Shown here piece after piece: positions 55,067 to 64,000 of a stretch of DNA of 64,000 bases. The position numbers and the translations under genes were made by a program. The stretch spans positions 124,001 through 188,000 of the forward strand of contig DYIL01000001.1 of the NCBI GenBank assembly GCA_020723665.1, in the 5' to 3' direction. The DNA is from Methyloversatilis universalis (GTDB lineage: Bacteria > Pseudomonadota > Gammaproteobacteria > Methylococcales > Methylococcaceae). The notes under the pieces were generated by a model. It searched no databases and was not told the DNA's origin. It saw only the letters and a program-made list of their open reading frames with translations. The first letter of the stretch is position 1. Every line of letters begins with the position of its first letter.

Positions 55067-55267
55067 ATGTCCACTGTACTCGTCTTCGATATCCAGGGTA
55101 CAGCCCTGAACCCATGTCACCCGGCCCGTGCCCGCCAACTCGTCCGCAAGCAACGCGCGGAGGTCGTGTCCACGCGCCCCTATGCCATTCGTCTGGTGTC
55201 TCGGGAATCTCCCACCTGCGGGACCGCTCGGCCAAACCGCCCCATCCGGCTCTTCGATGAAGCCTGA
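55067..55267 (+). CDS. Stand-alone RRXRR/PLMP-domain protein (IscB N-terminus-like)
   Basis: A 66-residue protein: VLVFDIQGTALNPCHPARARQLVRKQRAEVVSTRPYAIRL matches the short N-terminal domain of IscB-type proteins (RRXRR, or PLMP domain: usually G-x-PLMPC-PARAR-LL-x-G-A). None of the RuvC, bridge helix or HNH parts follow; the next 22 residues are unrelated and then a stop. GTGAGG lies upstream of the ATG at 55067. It is inside the tra operon between traA and traC and overlaps the traC start by 11 bases, so it is translationally coupled. It could be a domesticated RNA-binding fragment or a remnant. Confidence 0.7.
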   Translation: MSTVLVFDIQGTALNPCHPARARQLVRKQRAEVVSTRPYAIRLVSRESPTCGTARPNRPIRLFDEA

Positions 55268-57656
55268 ACAGCCCCCCCGGGCGAGCCGGCTGTTTTCGGT
55301 GCTGGCCTACGACCGCGAGGGCGGGCTGTTTCTGATGGAGGACCGCAGCCTTGGCTTCGGATTCCTCTGCCAGCCCCTGTCCGGCGCCGATCCCGCCGTG
55401 GCCGATCGCGTCAACGTGCTGCTGAACCAGGAATGGCCGGTCGACACGCTGTTGCAGGTAAGCCTGTGGACCTCGCCCGACATCGATCCCACCCTGGCGC
55501 TGATGCAGACTCGTCGGATCGATCAGCAGCAGCCGTTCTACCAGGACATGGTGCGAGCCGGCGTCGAGTTTCTCCGCCGGGGCACTCAGGCGCCTCTGGA
55601 AAGCACGGCCGGTACCCGCATCCGCCGCACGCACGTCATCATCTCCGTGAAGCTGCCGATGGCGGGATTCAAACCCGCCGAAAAGGACCTGCAGCGCGCC
55701 GCCGAATTGCGCCTGTCGACCTGGCAATCGTTGAGCACGATCGGCCTTCGGCCCGAGACGCTGAGCTCGGATCACTACGTCCGCCTCCTGACCACGATGC
55801 TCAACTGGAGCCCGGACGCCGGCTGGCACGATCAGGTGGTGCCCGAGTGCGATCCGACCCAGCTTATCCGCGATCAGTTGTTCGACTACGACAACGACCT
55901 CAGAACCGATGCCAGGGGCCTCTGGCTGGGAGAAAAGCGGGTCAAAACGCTCTCCGTAAAGCGCTATCCGGACCGCGTCTATTTCGGCTCGGCCATGAGC
56001 TATCTCGGCGATGTGATGTCCGGTACCCGCGGGATCCGCCAGAACGCGCTCCTGACGCTCACGATTCACTATCCGGATTCCGAGGCGACGAGGGCCTCCC
56101 TGGATACCAAGCGCCAGTGGGTCACCCATCAGGCCTACGGGCCGATCCTCAAGTTCCTTCCCCAACTGGGCCTCCGCAAGCAGAATTTCGACGCCTTGTT
56201 CGAGGCCTTCCTGGACGGCGATCGCCCGGTGAAGGCCTATTTCGGCGCGGTGCTGTTCTGCCACCCGGACGAGGAGGCCCAGGCGGTGTCCAACGCCCGC
56301 GTGTACTTCCGGGAGCTGGGCTTCCAATTATTGGAAGACCGGTTCTTCTGCCTGCCGTTCTTCCTCAATTGCCTGCCCTTAGGGGCCGATCGCCTGGCGA
56401 TCCGGGACAGCAACCGGTACCGCACCCTGGGGACGCGCCATGTCATTCCCCTATTGCCGCTGTTCGCCGACTGGCCGGGCACGGGCACGCCGACCCTGAA
56501 CTTCGTCTCCCGCAACGGCCAGCTGGTCAACGTGTCCCTGTTCGATTCCGGCTCGAACTACAACTGCTGTATCGCCGCGCAATCGGGTTCCGGCAAGTCC
56601 TTCCTGACCAACGAGATCATCGTCAACTATCTCACCGAGGGCGCGCGCATCTGGGTCATCGACGTGGGGCGCTCCTACCAGAACCTCGCGGAAACCCTGG
56701 ACGGCGAGTTCATGGCATTCAGCGCCGAAAAGCAGATCTGTCTGAATCCCTTCGAACTGATCCGCAGCTGGGAGGAGGAAGCCGACGTGGTGGCGGGACT
56801 GGTGACTGCCATGGCCGCGCCCACCGAAAAACTGTCCGACTATCAGACCGCCGGGCTCAAGCGGGTCCTGAAAGCCGTCTGGGATGCCAAGGGTCAATCC
56901 ATGACCGTGGACGACATCGCCGCAGGCCTTTGCGCGGAAACCGACCGCCGCCTGGTCGATGTCGGGGAACAGCTCTTTCCGTTCACGACCCGGGGCGAAT
57001 ACGGCCGCTTCTTCAACGGCCGGAACAACATCCGTTTCGCCGGTGATTTCACCGTGCTGGAACTGGAAGAGCTGAAAGGCCGCAAGCATTTGCAACAGGT
57101 CGTCCTGCTCCAGCTCATCTACCAGATCCAGCAGGAAATGTATCTGGGCGAACGCGACCGGCCCAAGATCGTCATCATCGACGAGTCCTGGGATCTCCTC
57201 AGCCTGGGCGATGCGGCCACCTTCATGGAGCACGGCTACCGCCGGTTCCGCAAATACGGCGGAGCGGCCGTCACCATCACCCAGTCCGTCAACGACCTGT
57301 ACCGGTCCCCGACGGGACGGGCCATCGTCGAGAACTCGGCCAACATGTACCTGCTGGGTCAGAAGGCGGAAGCGATTGAGGGCATGAAAGCCGACCGACG
57401 CTTGCCGCTTTCCGACGGCGGTTACGCACTGCTCAAGACCGTGCACACCATCCCCGGCGTCTACTCGGAGATCTTCTTCATCACCGAGCGCGGCACCGGC
57501 ATCGGGCGTCTGATCGTCGATCCGTTCAAACGCCTCCTGTTCTCGACGCGCGCGGACGACGTCAACGCCCTCAAGCAACTGCGCCGCCAGGGGTTGAGCC
57601 TCCAGGAGGCCATTCATCGGCTCCTGGCGGAAAAGGAGAAATCCCGTGCCCCTTAA
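55257..57656 (+). CDS. traC: Pilus assembly ATPase TraC
   Basis: A 799-residue VirB4-type ATPase powering pilus assembly. Walker A is SGSGKSFLTNE (near residue 443); Walker B is KIVIIDESWDLLSL (near 640), followed by GAAVTITQSVNDL. The N-terminal domain has the family GFGFLCQPLSGADP. The start at 55257 overlaps the small RRXRR-domain gene. The 799-residue length is normal for the group. Overlaps the next gene by 11 bases. Confidence 0.9.
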   Translation: MKPEQPPRASRLFSVLAYDREGGLFLMEDRSLGFGFLCQPLSGADPAVADRVNVLLNQEWPVDTLLQVSLWTSPDIDPTLALMQTRRIDQQQPFYQDMVRAGVEFLRRGTQAPLESTAGTRIRRTHVIISVKLPMAGFKPAEKDLQRAAELRLSTWQSLSTIGLRPETLSSDHYVRLLTTMLNWSPDAGWHDQVVPECDPTQLIRDQLFDYDNDLRTDARGLWLGEKRVKTLSVKRYPDRVYFGSAMSYLGDVMSGTRGIRQNALLTLTIHYPDSEATRASLDTKRQWVTHQAYGPILKFLPQLGLRKQNFDALFEAFLDGDRPVKAYFGAVLFCHPDEEAQAVSNARVYFRELGFQLLEDRFFCLPFFLNCLPLGADRLAIRDSNRYRTLGTRHVIPLLPLFADWPGTGTPTLNFVSRNGQLVNVSLFDSGSNYNCCIAAQSGSGKSFLTNEIIVNYLTEGARIWVIDVGRSYQNLAETLDGEFMAFSAEKQICLNPFELIRSWEEEADVVAGLVTAMAAPTEKLSDYQTAGLKRVLKAVWDAKGQSMTVDDIAAGLCAETDRRLVDVGEQLFPFTTRGEYGRFFNGRNNIRFAGDFTVLELEELKGRKHLQQVVLLQLIYQIQQEMYLGERDRPKIVIIDESWDLLSLGDAATFMEHGYRRFRKYGGAAVTITQSVNDLYRSPTGRAIVENSANMYLLGQKAEAIEGMKADRRLPLSDGGYALLKTVHTIPGVYSEIFFITERGTGIGRLIVDPFKRLLFSTRADDVNALKQLRRQGLSLQEAIHRLLAEKEKSRAP

Positions 57657-57960
57657 CACCGCATGGCTGATCGCCGTCCTGTTGTCATCCCTTTTCGGAT
57701 CGCTCGGAGGCTATCTCGCCACCAGCCGAACGCTCGAAGAGCCGCTCCAAAAGCTCAGCCTGACGACGCCGGTATTCGTCCTGGACCGGGCCCACTGGGT
57801 CAAGGCGATTCCGCCCGAGGCCACCCCCGAAGTCATCGCCAAGGCCATGGACGAGTGGCGGCACAAAGCCGATCAGCTCGCTCGAGCCGGTTATCTCGTT
57901 CTCGATGCCGGCATGGTGGTCGCGGCTCCCGAGGATGTGTATGTCCACACGGAAAGATAA
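57646..57960 (+). CDS. trbI: TrbI-like small inner membrane protein
   Basis: A 104-residue protein starting at GTG, with one N-terminal membrane segment (AWLIAVLLSSLFGSLGGYL) and a periplasmic domain. Position between traC and the S26 peptidase corresponds to TrbI of F-type operons, which affects pilus retraction. Assignment is mainly by context. Confidence 0.65.
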   Translation: MPLNTAWLIAVLLSSLFGSLGGYLATSRTLEEPLQKLSLTTPVFVLDRAHWVKAIPPEATPEVIAKAMDEWRHKADQLARAGYLVLDAGMVVAAPEDVYVHTER

Positions 57961-58477
57961 GCCCCCTGTCACCGTCCGGGAGCGCGCGATGTTCCTGCTC
58001 AAGGCGGTTCCGGTTCTGGCGGTCGTTCTCGGCGCAGGCGCCTATCTGGGCGACCGATTCCATGTCGGCATCGACGACCAGAAGGAGCTGTGTCTGCCGG
58101 GCGATCATCGCTGGTTCGTCATCGACCGCCACGACCAGAATGTCTGGCGCGGAGACCTGGTGGCATTTGCGGCCGACGCGCGGATGGCGCCCTGGTTTCC
58201 GATCGGACGGGTGGTCGTGAAGATCGCGACCGGCGTCACCGGCGACCGGGTTGAGGTCGACGAGCACCGGACGGCGATCAACGGCAAAACCGTTTCCGAG
58301 GGGCTGGCGCTCAGCGAAAAGCTCGGCAAGACCCCGGTCGATTTCACCCGGCAAGAGAACGTTCCGGGCGGCGCACTGTGGGTGACCGGCACGCATCCGA
58401 ACAGCTTCGACTCGCGCTACTGGGGCTTTGTCTACGAACGGCAGATCATCGGGAGGGCGTATGCGCTGCCGTTCTGA
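57941..58477 (+). CDS. S26-family peptidase of the conjugation operon (TrhF/TrsF type)
   Basis: A 178-residue inner membrane signal-peptidase-like protein that would process pilin. One membrane segment near residues 20-38. In place of the usual Ser of the S-x-P motif, it has Cys in KELCLPGDHRWF; the catalytic Lys and GD motif appear as VVVKIATGVTGDRV. The NSFDSRYWGFV box near the C-terminus is the typical S26 C-terminal motif. Overlaps both neighbours. Confidence 0.85.
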   Translation: MSTRKDKPPVTVRERAMFLLKAVPVLAVVLGAGAYLGDRFHVGIDDQKELCLPGDHRWFVIDRHDQNVWRGDLVAFAADARMAPWFPIGRVVVKIATGVTGDRVEVDEHRTAINGKTVSEGLALSEKLGKTPVDFTRQENVPGGALWVTGTHPNSFDSRYWGFVYERQIIGRAYALPF

Positions 58478-59690
58478 CCGTTCCCTTCGGCTCCTGGCCG
58501 TGGTCCTGTTGAGTCTTGGCCGGGGTATCCCCGTCCAGGCGGAAGAAGACTGGCTGGCGCGGTCCCGAGCGATTCTGAACGCGGTGGAGCATCAGGCCCG
58601 CCCCGTATGGCTGGACGGGAATCCTGCGACCACCGACGCCCGCCGGCAAGCCATGGAGACGCTGCAAGCCGCGCCAAAGCTTCAGCCCACCGAGAGGACG
58701 CCCAACGGCCAGGCAGACGCCAGCCGGAAAATCTTCGTCATCTATGCCTCCACCTCGCTGGGCGAAGCGGGGTTGCTGGACATTCTGGAGGAAGCGGCCG
58801 GACGGGACGATGTGCTGATCGTGTTCCGGGGCATGAAGCCGGGCCAGAAAGTGCAGGCTTTCATCCGTGAACTGCATGTTCTGGCCAAACGTTTCGAGGA
58901 ATACAAGCAGCCCCACATCGTCATCGACCCGAATCGCTTTCGCGCCGCCAGCGTGACGGTGGCGCCGACCCTGACCCTGGAGGAAAACGGCCGGGTGCTG
59001 GCCAAGGTCCAGGGCGTGATCGGCACGGCCTGGTTGCAGTCCAGAATGGAAGGGTCATCCTGGCGCTCCCGGGACGACCGTTTGCGATTGAACAATCCAA
59101 AAAACGGCAGGGCGAAAACACGCGATCTCGGGACCCACGGCCCCACCCGCGAAATCGTCGAGGTGGATCTCATCGAGGAGATGCAGCGCCGCGTCGCCCG
59201 AATCGACTGGGCCGCCAGGAAGCGTGAAGCCCTTGCGCGCTTCTGGGAGCGCACGACCTTCCATGAGCTCCCCGAAGCCACCGAAGACCGACTGCGCGAG
59301 ATCGACTTGACCGTCATGGCTCCCAGGGATGTAACCGCCCCTGATGGTACTTTGATCGTCCGTTCCGGACAGCGCATCAACCCCTTGGACCAGCTGCCGT
59401 TCACCCAGCGTCTGGTCATCTTCGACGCCACCCGACCGGCCCAGGTCGAACTCGCCAAGCGCCAAGGACGCGATGCCGGCCATCGACGCGTGACCTACAT
59501 CGCCACCCGCCTGGACAGGGCCGCCGGCTGGGAGAGCCTCGAAAAAATCGAAACGGCCCTCGGCGCGCCGGTGTACCTGCTGACCCCGGATCTCAGGGAC
59601 CGCTTACGGCTCGAGCACGTACCCGTTGTCGTGGAAGCGAAAGACAAGCGGTTCGTGATCCGCGAGTTCAAAGTGGGAGGAGGGTCGTGA
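58461..59690 (+). CDS. traW: TrbC-TraW fusion protein
   Basis: A 409-residue periplasmic protein made of TrbC and TraW parts that are separate in the F plasmid. The signal peptide ends near PVQAEE; the TrbC part (about 90-200) has IFVIYASTSLGEAGLLDILEEA; the TraW part (about 210-409) has AARKREALARFWERTTFHELP and ends in FVIREFKV. Both are needed for pilus assembly. GGGAGG lies upstream of ATG 58461. Overlaps traU (GTGA). Confidence 0.85.
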   Translation: MRCRSDRSLRLLAVVLLSLGRGIPVQAEEDWLARSRAILNAVEHQARPVWLDGNPATTDARRQAMETLQAAPKLQPTERTPNGQADASRKIFVIYASTSLGEAGLLDILEEAAGRDDVLIVFRGMKPGQKVQAFIRELHVLAKRFEEYKQPHIVIDPNRFRAASVTVAPTLTLEENGRVLAKVQGVIGTAWLQSRMEGSSWRSRDDRLRLNNPKNGRAKTRDLGTHGPTREIVEVDLIEEMQRRVARIDWAARKREALARFWERTTFHELPEATEDRLREIDLTVMAPRDVTAPDGTLIVRSGQRINPLDQLPFTQRLVIFDATRPAQVELAKRQGRDAGHRRVTYIATRLDRAAGWESLEKIETALGAPVYLLTPDLRDRLRLEHVPVVVEAKDKRFVIREFKVGGGS

Positions 59691-60718
59691 AGAAGATAAG
59701 CTCTCGGGCCGCCCTGTTGGCGTCTCTGCTGATTCTAGCGGCCGGAACTGTCGAGGCGGACACCAAGAAGCTCGACCCGCTCTGCCCGGATGCGGAAGTC
59801 TGGTCCGGCAAGCTCATTACCGACATCTGCTGGGGCTGCCTGTTTCCGATCCGCATCGCCGGCGGGAAGATGGGCTCCGGCAGCGTTCCCTCCGGCGCCA
59901 CCGACAAGGTGTTTTGTTCGTGCGATACCGCCGGCGGCATTCCCGAGATCGGCATGACCCTGGGAATGTGGTCGCCCGCCCGCATGATCGAGCTGGTCAC
60001 CACACCCTGGTGTTCGCCCGCCCTGGGCGGCATGAAAGTGGGATCGTCGCTGTTGCGCCTGCGCGGTACGGTCGGCCAGGCCGAGTACGACAACGGCGAG
60101 ATCGCCTTCTTCAATTACCACTATTTCGCCTATCCGCTCTACATCATGCTCGACCTGTTCTGGGAGGACCGTTGCAATTCGGACGGCTTCAAGGACTTCG
60201 ATTTGATGTACCTGTCCGAGCTGGACCCCACCTGGAACAACGACGAGCTGGCCTTCTTCACCAATCCCGAAGTCGCCCTGTTCGCCAATCCCGTCGCCAT
60301 CGCCGCCTGCCTGGCCGACGCCGCCGCGGCGACCGCCGGCACTCCGATCGACGCCATGTTCTGGTGCGCCGGCAGCTGGGGCTCGATGTACCCGTTCGCC
60401 GGGATGGCCAACCCGACCGAGGGGGTGGATCCCCGCTTGACCAGTCTGTTCGCGGCACGCGCCACCGCGGCCCTGCACCGTCGCGGTCTGGCCCACAAGA
60501 CCGTCGGGAACGACGCCCTGTGCGGCGGAAACATCTATCCCTTCATCCCGAAGTCGCAATACGCCATGACCATGTTCTATCCGGTGGCGGACACCGAGCG
60601 CAAACACGCCATCGGCGAAAGCACCTTCCGCTGGGGCATGGCCCATACCTATCCGGGCCCCGGCGAAAGCCACGTCTATCTCCTGTGGCGGTGGGCGGAT
60701 TGCTGCGCGGGGTTCTGA
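59687..60718 (+). CDS. traU: Conjugal transfer protein TraU
   Basis: A 343-residue periplasmic, Cys-rich TraU, needed for DNA transfer. Signal peptide (to AGTVEA), then ITDICWGCLFPIRIAGGKMG, PWCSPALGG, and the C-terminal WRWADCCAGF. Starts at GTG overlapping the trbC/traW stop. TraN follows after two bases. Confidence 0.9.
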   Translation: MKKISSRAALLASLLILAAGTVEADTKKLDPLCPDAEVWSGKLITDICWGCLFPIRIAGGKMGSGSVPSGATDKVFCSCDTAGGIPEIGMTLGMWSPARMIELVTTPWCSPALGGMKVGSSLLRLRGTVGQAEYDNGEIAFFNYHYFAYPLYIMLDLFWEDRCNSDGFKDFDLMYLSELDPTWNNDELAFFTNPEVALFANPVAIAACLADAAAATAGTPIDAMFWCAGSWGSMYPFAGMANPTEGVDPRLTSLFAARATAALHRRGLAHKTVGNDALCGGNIYPFIPKSQYAMTMFYPVADTERKHAIGESTFRWGMAHTYPGPGESHVYLLWRWADCCAGF

Positions 60719-60720
60719 GG

Positions 60721-63447
60721 ATGGGCGCGGCCTCTTGGTTCTCCGAGTATCCGGGGACGACTCGGGCGATTTGCGCAAGTCTCGCGCTGGTCCTGTTCTG
60801 GACGCCGGTCTATCGCGCCGTCGCCGACGCCATGCAGGACAGCGCGAAGCTCGGACAGGCTGCGGCCAGGAAAAGCATCCAGGACTTTCCCTTGCCGGCG
60901 GTGAGCGAGGATGGGCAGACCCTGACCCTGTTCCCGGGCACCGGCCAGGATCTCGACATCCCGGCTCAGGCGTTGTTTCCCGATTCCGGCAACGGTCAGT
61001 CCTCGACCTTCACCAACCTGTATGGCGATAACGCCAACGCGGTTTCCGCCGGCTTGGGCGCCCAGACCACGCTCAAGACCGAGGCCAGCCCGACGGGGGA
61101 GGCCTACCGGACGCTGGTCAAGGCCGCCAACCGCTCCCACCCCGATCTGACCCAGGATCCCATCTGGGGATCGACCGACTACGTCATGGCCAATCATGAC
61201 TTGTTCGCGAAAGACTTTGCGGATTGCACGTCCACCACCGTGTTCAAGGACACGACTCTTACTGCCAGGCTCCCGGACTACAAGACCTGCGTGCGAGGCC
61301 CCAATCCGCCGCCGAACTGCACCGCCAACCGTCAGTACACCGTCTCGCGGGAGACCGCGGAGGTCAAGCTCGGCACGGTGGGCAAGCACGATGTGTCGTT
61401 CACCTTCGATCTCAGGAACGGAACCGGGTCCTGGTGGAGCGACATCGGTGCGGGCGGCCAGGTGGTCGTGCCCAAGCTGGACTACGCCAAGATCTGCGAC
61501 GGCTCGGGCGCTTACAAGATCCGCCATATCAAGACGGTCGGCTGGACCGACTCCGGTCTTTGGGGTTCGGACGGCGGTTATCAGGTGGATGATTCGGTTT
61601 CGCAGGGCCTCTCGCAAATGCCGTCGTGCGCCAACGGCCTGGTCGGCAAGTTCTGGCAGCACGACGTGGGCGATGGCGATTGGGTCATGGCCGCGAAGCT
61701 CTACTTCAGCGCCGAGAAGATCGAAGCCATCGACTGGCTATGGTCGAATGCCCGATGTCCGGATCTGATGAACGCCATCCAGGACAACCTGTGTCCAAGC
61801 GCCAGCGTCACCTGCAGCGCGGACCCCGGCGTGTACAACGGGACACAGAAATGCTTCGAATATAACGGCGTGCAGATCTGCGAGTCGGACCTGCCCGACC
61901 CGCTTTTCCCGAACCTCAGCAAGACCTGCAGCACAGTATCCCTCGCCACCGATTGCGACTTCGGCGGGACCGGGAGCACGAATTGCTGGACGGACATCAA
62001 CGGCGCGACGGTTTGTCCCGGCGATTTTGCCGGACAGGGCCAGATCGAAACGTGCAAGACGCTCGAACAGCAAGGCTGCGCGTTCATCCGCTCGGATTGC
62101 GTGGATGGAACGACCGGCGACGCCACGGGCACCTGTTGGCTTTACAAGGATGTCTACGACTGCGGCACGACCACAACGATTCCGACCACGGAGGGTTCCA
62201 CGAAACAGGAATGCGCGGGCCCCGTCCGTTGCATGGGCGAGGAGTGCGTCGCCATCGACCGCCGGCAGAGCAAGGACTTCACCCGTGCGGTCGCGGCGCT
62301 CAACGCCGCTCAGCAGATGGCCATGGACACCGGCTGCGAGACCGTGACCAATTATCAGCAAGGTCAGGGTTTCGAGTTCACGACCTGCAGCGTCTTCAAG
62401 GGTGAAGGCGGGACGTGCAAGACCGTGGGCGCCTTGGTGACCTCGGTGGATTGCTGCAACGCACCGACCAGTATCGGGCTGGGGGAGTACATCGACCTCA
62501 TCACCAACATCAGCCAGATGAATAACGCCGTCATGCGATTGGATGCCACCAACGCGGTTCGCAGTGGCTGGGAAGTACTCAGCGGGCCGGTGACCGACGC
62601 CTGGAGCAGTGTGACCGAGCTCTATGCCGGTGCGGTGGATTCCACCATTGGCCAGTTTTCCGAAACAGCGGCGGATTTTCTCAAGAGCTCCTTGATTGAG
62701 GAGTTTTCCGCGCTGGCCATGGAAAAAGTCGCCACCTGGGTCGGCGAAACCTTCGGCGGTGCCGCCGGGAATCTGATCTTCAGCTCCGGCGGAGCCGCCG
62801 CCTTCTCGGAGTCCGGCGCGCTGAATCCCGGCGTCACGGGGTCCACCCTGCAGGTGGGCGGCGGCGCGGCGATGATCGGTTCGATGCTGAACGTCATCAT
62901 GATCGCCTACGCCGTTTATCAGATCCTGGTGATGATCGTGCAACTGATCTGGCAATGCGAGCAGAAGGAATACGAATTGGCGGCGAAGAAGAGTCTGAAA
63001 GCCTGCACCTATCTGGGTTCCTATTGCGCCACCAAGGTGCTTGGCATGTGCGTGGAAGAACGGGAAAGCTATTGCTGCTTCTCGTCCCCTCTGGCTCGCA
63101 TTCTTCAGGAGCAAGTCCGCCCTCAGCTCGGGTTATCCTTCGGCGACAAGAAAAGCCCGGATTGCAGCGGCATTCCCATCGAGAAACTGGCCGACATCGA
63201 CTGGAGCCGGGTCAATCTGGATGAATGGATCGCCATCCTCCAGTCCACTAACCACTTGCCTACAGCCGCGAATGCCGCCCAGAAGCTCAATCTGGACCAA
63301 CTGACCGGGCAGGGTAGCCGTTTCAATGTGGACGGCACCCGACTGAATACGCTGGATCGTAACGTCGAACGCATAAAAGGGTTGGACATTCCGGCCATTC
63401 GCGATCAAGCGGAAGGGGAAGGCTGGGGTATGGGGCCAAAGAACTAG
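60721..63447 (+). CDS. traN: Mating-pair stabilisation protein TraN
   Basis: A 908-residue Cys-rich outer membrane protein that helps recognise recipients. An N-terminal signal (AICASLALVLFWTPVYRAVA), then a central Cys-rich region (over 20 Cys between about residues 340 and 580, e.g. CSADPGVYNGTQKCFEYNGVQICESDLPDP) and a hydrophobic segment (NVIMIAYAVYQILVMIVQLIW). DsbC and TraF from the same element probably form its disulfides. Last gene of the tight operon. Confidence 0.9.
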   Translation: MGAASWFSEYPGTTRAICASLALVLFWTPVYRAVADAMQDSAKLGQAAARKSIQDFPLPAVSEDGQTLTLFPGTGQDLDIPAQALFPDSGNGQSSTFTNLYGDNANAVSAGLGAQTTLKTEASPTGEAYRTLVKAANRSHPDLTQDPIWGSTDYVMANHDLFAKDFADCTSTTVFKDTTLTARLPDYKTCVRGPNPPPNCTANRQYTVSRETAEVKLGTVGKHDVSFTFDLRNGTGSWWSDIGAGGQVVVPKLDYAKICDGSGAYKIRHIKTVGWTDSGLWGSDGGYQVDDSVSQGLSQMPSCANGLVGKFWQHDVGDGDWVMAAKLYFSAEKIEAIDWLWSNARCPDLMNAIQDNLCPSASVTCSADPGVYNGTQKCFEYNGVQICESDLPDPLFPNLSKTCSTVSLATDCDFGGTGSTNCWTDINGATVCPGDFAGQGQIETCKTLEQQGCAFIRSDCVDGTTGDATGTCWLYKDVYDCGTTTTIPTTEGSTKQECAGPVRCMGEECVAIDRRQSKDFTRAVAALNAAQQMAMDTGCETVTNYQQGQGFEFTTCSVFKGEGGTCKTVGALVTSVDCCNAPTSIGLGEYIDLITNISQMNNAVMRLDATNAVRSGWEVLSGPVTDAWSSVTELYAGAVDSTIGQFSETAADFLKSSLIEEFSALAMEKVATWVGETFGGAAGNLIFSSGGAAAFSESGALNPGVTGSTLQVGGGAAMIGSMLNVIMIAYAVYQILVMIVQLIWQCEQKEYELAAKKSLKACTYLGSYCATKVLGMCVEERESYCCFSSPLARILQEQVRPQLGLSFGDKKSPDCSGIPIEKLADIDWSRVNLDEWIAILQSTNHLPTAANAAQKLNLDQLTGQGSRFNVDGTRLNTLDRNVERIKGLDIPAIRDQAEGEGWGMGPKN

Positions 63448-63553
63448 CGTGAATTGAGAGTCTTGCCAAAACAGGATTCCGTGCGAGCATTGAATGGGGC
63501 GGCAAGGGGTCGAGGCCCGACCGAATCATGAGAAATCAGAAAGAGGATTTTCA

Positions 63554-64000
63554 TGCGTAAGAGAATGGTGCCGATCGCAGTTCTGGCGATCAATCTGGTG
63601 AGTTGTGCATCGGTGAGCTCATCGATCGGCAAGGCTCTACACGGATATCGGGACCTGGACATCCCTGAGGCTCAGCGGCGGGAGCTATCGCGACAGGATG
63701 CCAGAAACGTGTCCTGGCTCATCAGGGAAATCATTCCGGCCAAAGTCCGCGTGGACATGGAGAAGGCCACGGGCGGCCGTGTCGATCAGGCCGAATCCGC
63801 CACACACGGTGCCGCACTGGCGGCGGGCACGATTGCGGCGGCCGCGACAGGGGCACCGCTTTCCACAACAGGAGGAACCGCCTTCGGCGCCGCGGGTCTA
63901 GGCATATCTGTTTTGGGGGCATCGAGTACCGGGAACTGGTATCACCAGTTGGGACGCCTATACCTGGGTGACGAGACCAGTTCGGCCTTTGACGCCAGGC
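63554..64000 (+). CDS. Lipoprotein, runs past the window edge
   Basis: An open frame of 149 codons to the end of the window. The first 20 residues look like a lipoprotein signal (VLAINLVSCAS). Later a Gly/Ala/Thr-rich hydrophobic segment (GAALAAGTIAAAATGAPLSTTGG) could span the membrane. AAAGAGGA lies upstream of the ATG. It lies 106 bases after traN. I do not recognise the family. Confidence 0.7.

Noticed and set aside
56451-57659. A 402-codon minus-strand frame opposite traC
   Set aside because: Shadow of traC with low-complexity acidic and His-rich composition.
59735-63114. Long minus-strand frames opposite traU and traN
   Set aside because: The sense strand carries clear Cys-rich TraU and TraN; the antisense frames lack any motif.

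Overview
The window looks like part of a GC-rich (about 60 percent) gammaproteobacterial conjugative plasmid, or a plasmid-like integrative element. It carries a MobH/F-type transfer system of the kind found on SXT/R391 elements and IncA/C plasmids, an iteron replication origin with Rep-like genes, a ParM/ParR-type partition locus and several toxin-antitoxin pairs. No integrase, rRNA or tRNA gene was seen. Copper-handling genes and a cytochrome P460 hint at a methanotroph or metal-exposed proteobacterium, but the host is not certain.

Layout. (1) 1-13.85 kb, minus strand: copper and envelope stress cargo. It has three multicopper oxidases, a TolC/CzcC-type outer membrane protein, a porin, two c-type cytochromes, a methyltransferase, a DUF305 protein and a tandemly duplicated pair (DUF2231 membrane protein plus Met/His-rich periplasmic protein). 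(2) 14.3-20.1 kb, plus strand: traF-traH-traG, for mating-pair formation and stabilisation. (3) 20.2-25.5 kb, minus strand: a cold-shock/zinc-ribbon membrane protein, an IS630-family element, an FlhC/FlhD-like activator pair, a lytic transglycosylase and parR/parM. (4) 25.5-26.7 kb: a candidate oriT/regulatory region in front of a MobI-like gene. (5) 26.9-28.7 kb: ParS-RES and TacA-TacT type toxin-antitoxin pairs. (6) 28.9-31.4 kb: AT-rich stretch, nine iterons, a DnaA box, and two overlapping Rep-like genes behind a small lipoprotein gene. (7) 31.5-36.9 kb, plus strand: relaxase traI, coupling protein traD, a small gene and a DUF4400 membrane protein. (8) 36.9-49.9 kb: a cargo island splitting the tra operon. 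It holds toxin-antitoxin genes and fragments, a DsrE/cytochrome P460 pair, beta-propeller proteins and a sigma-54 activator with candidate target promoters. (9) 50.0-63.4 kb, plus strand: traL-E-K-B-dsbC-traV-traA-[small RRXRR/PLMP-domain gene]-traC-trbI-S26 peptidase-trbC/traW-traU-traN, nearly all overlapping. A lipoprotein gene runs off the right edge.

How it fits together. TraI, TraD and MobI would process and deliver the DNA; TraL, E, K, B, V, C, W, U, F, H, G and N build the pilus and channel; the FlhDC-like pair is the best candidate for transfer control. Rep/iterons, ParM/ParR and the toxin-antitoxin pairs would maintain the element. The most unusual points are the lone IscB-type N-terminal domain translated into traC, the two-gene Rep arrangement with iterons on helical phase, a predicted small sigma-54 regulon with a shared inverted repeat, and many gene remnants recording recombination between related elements.
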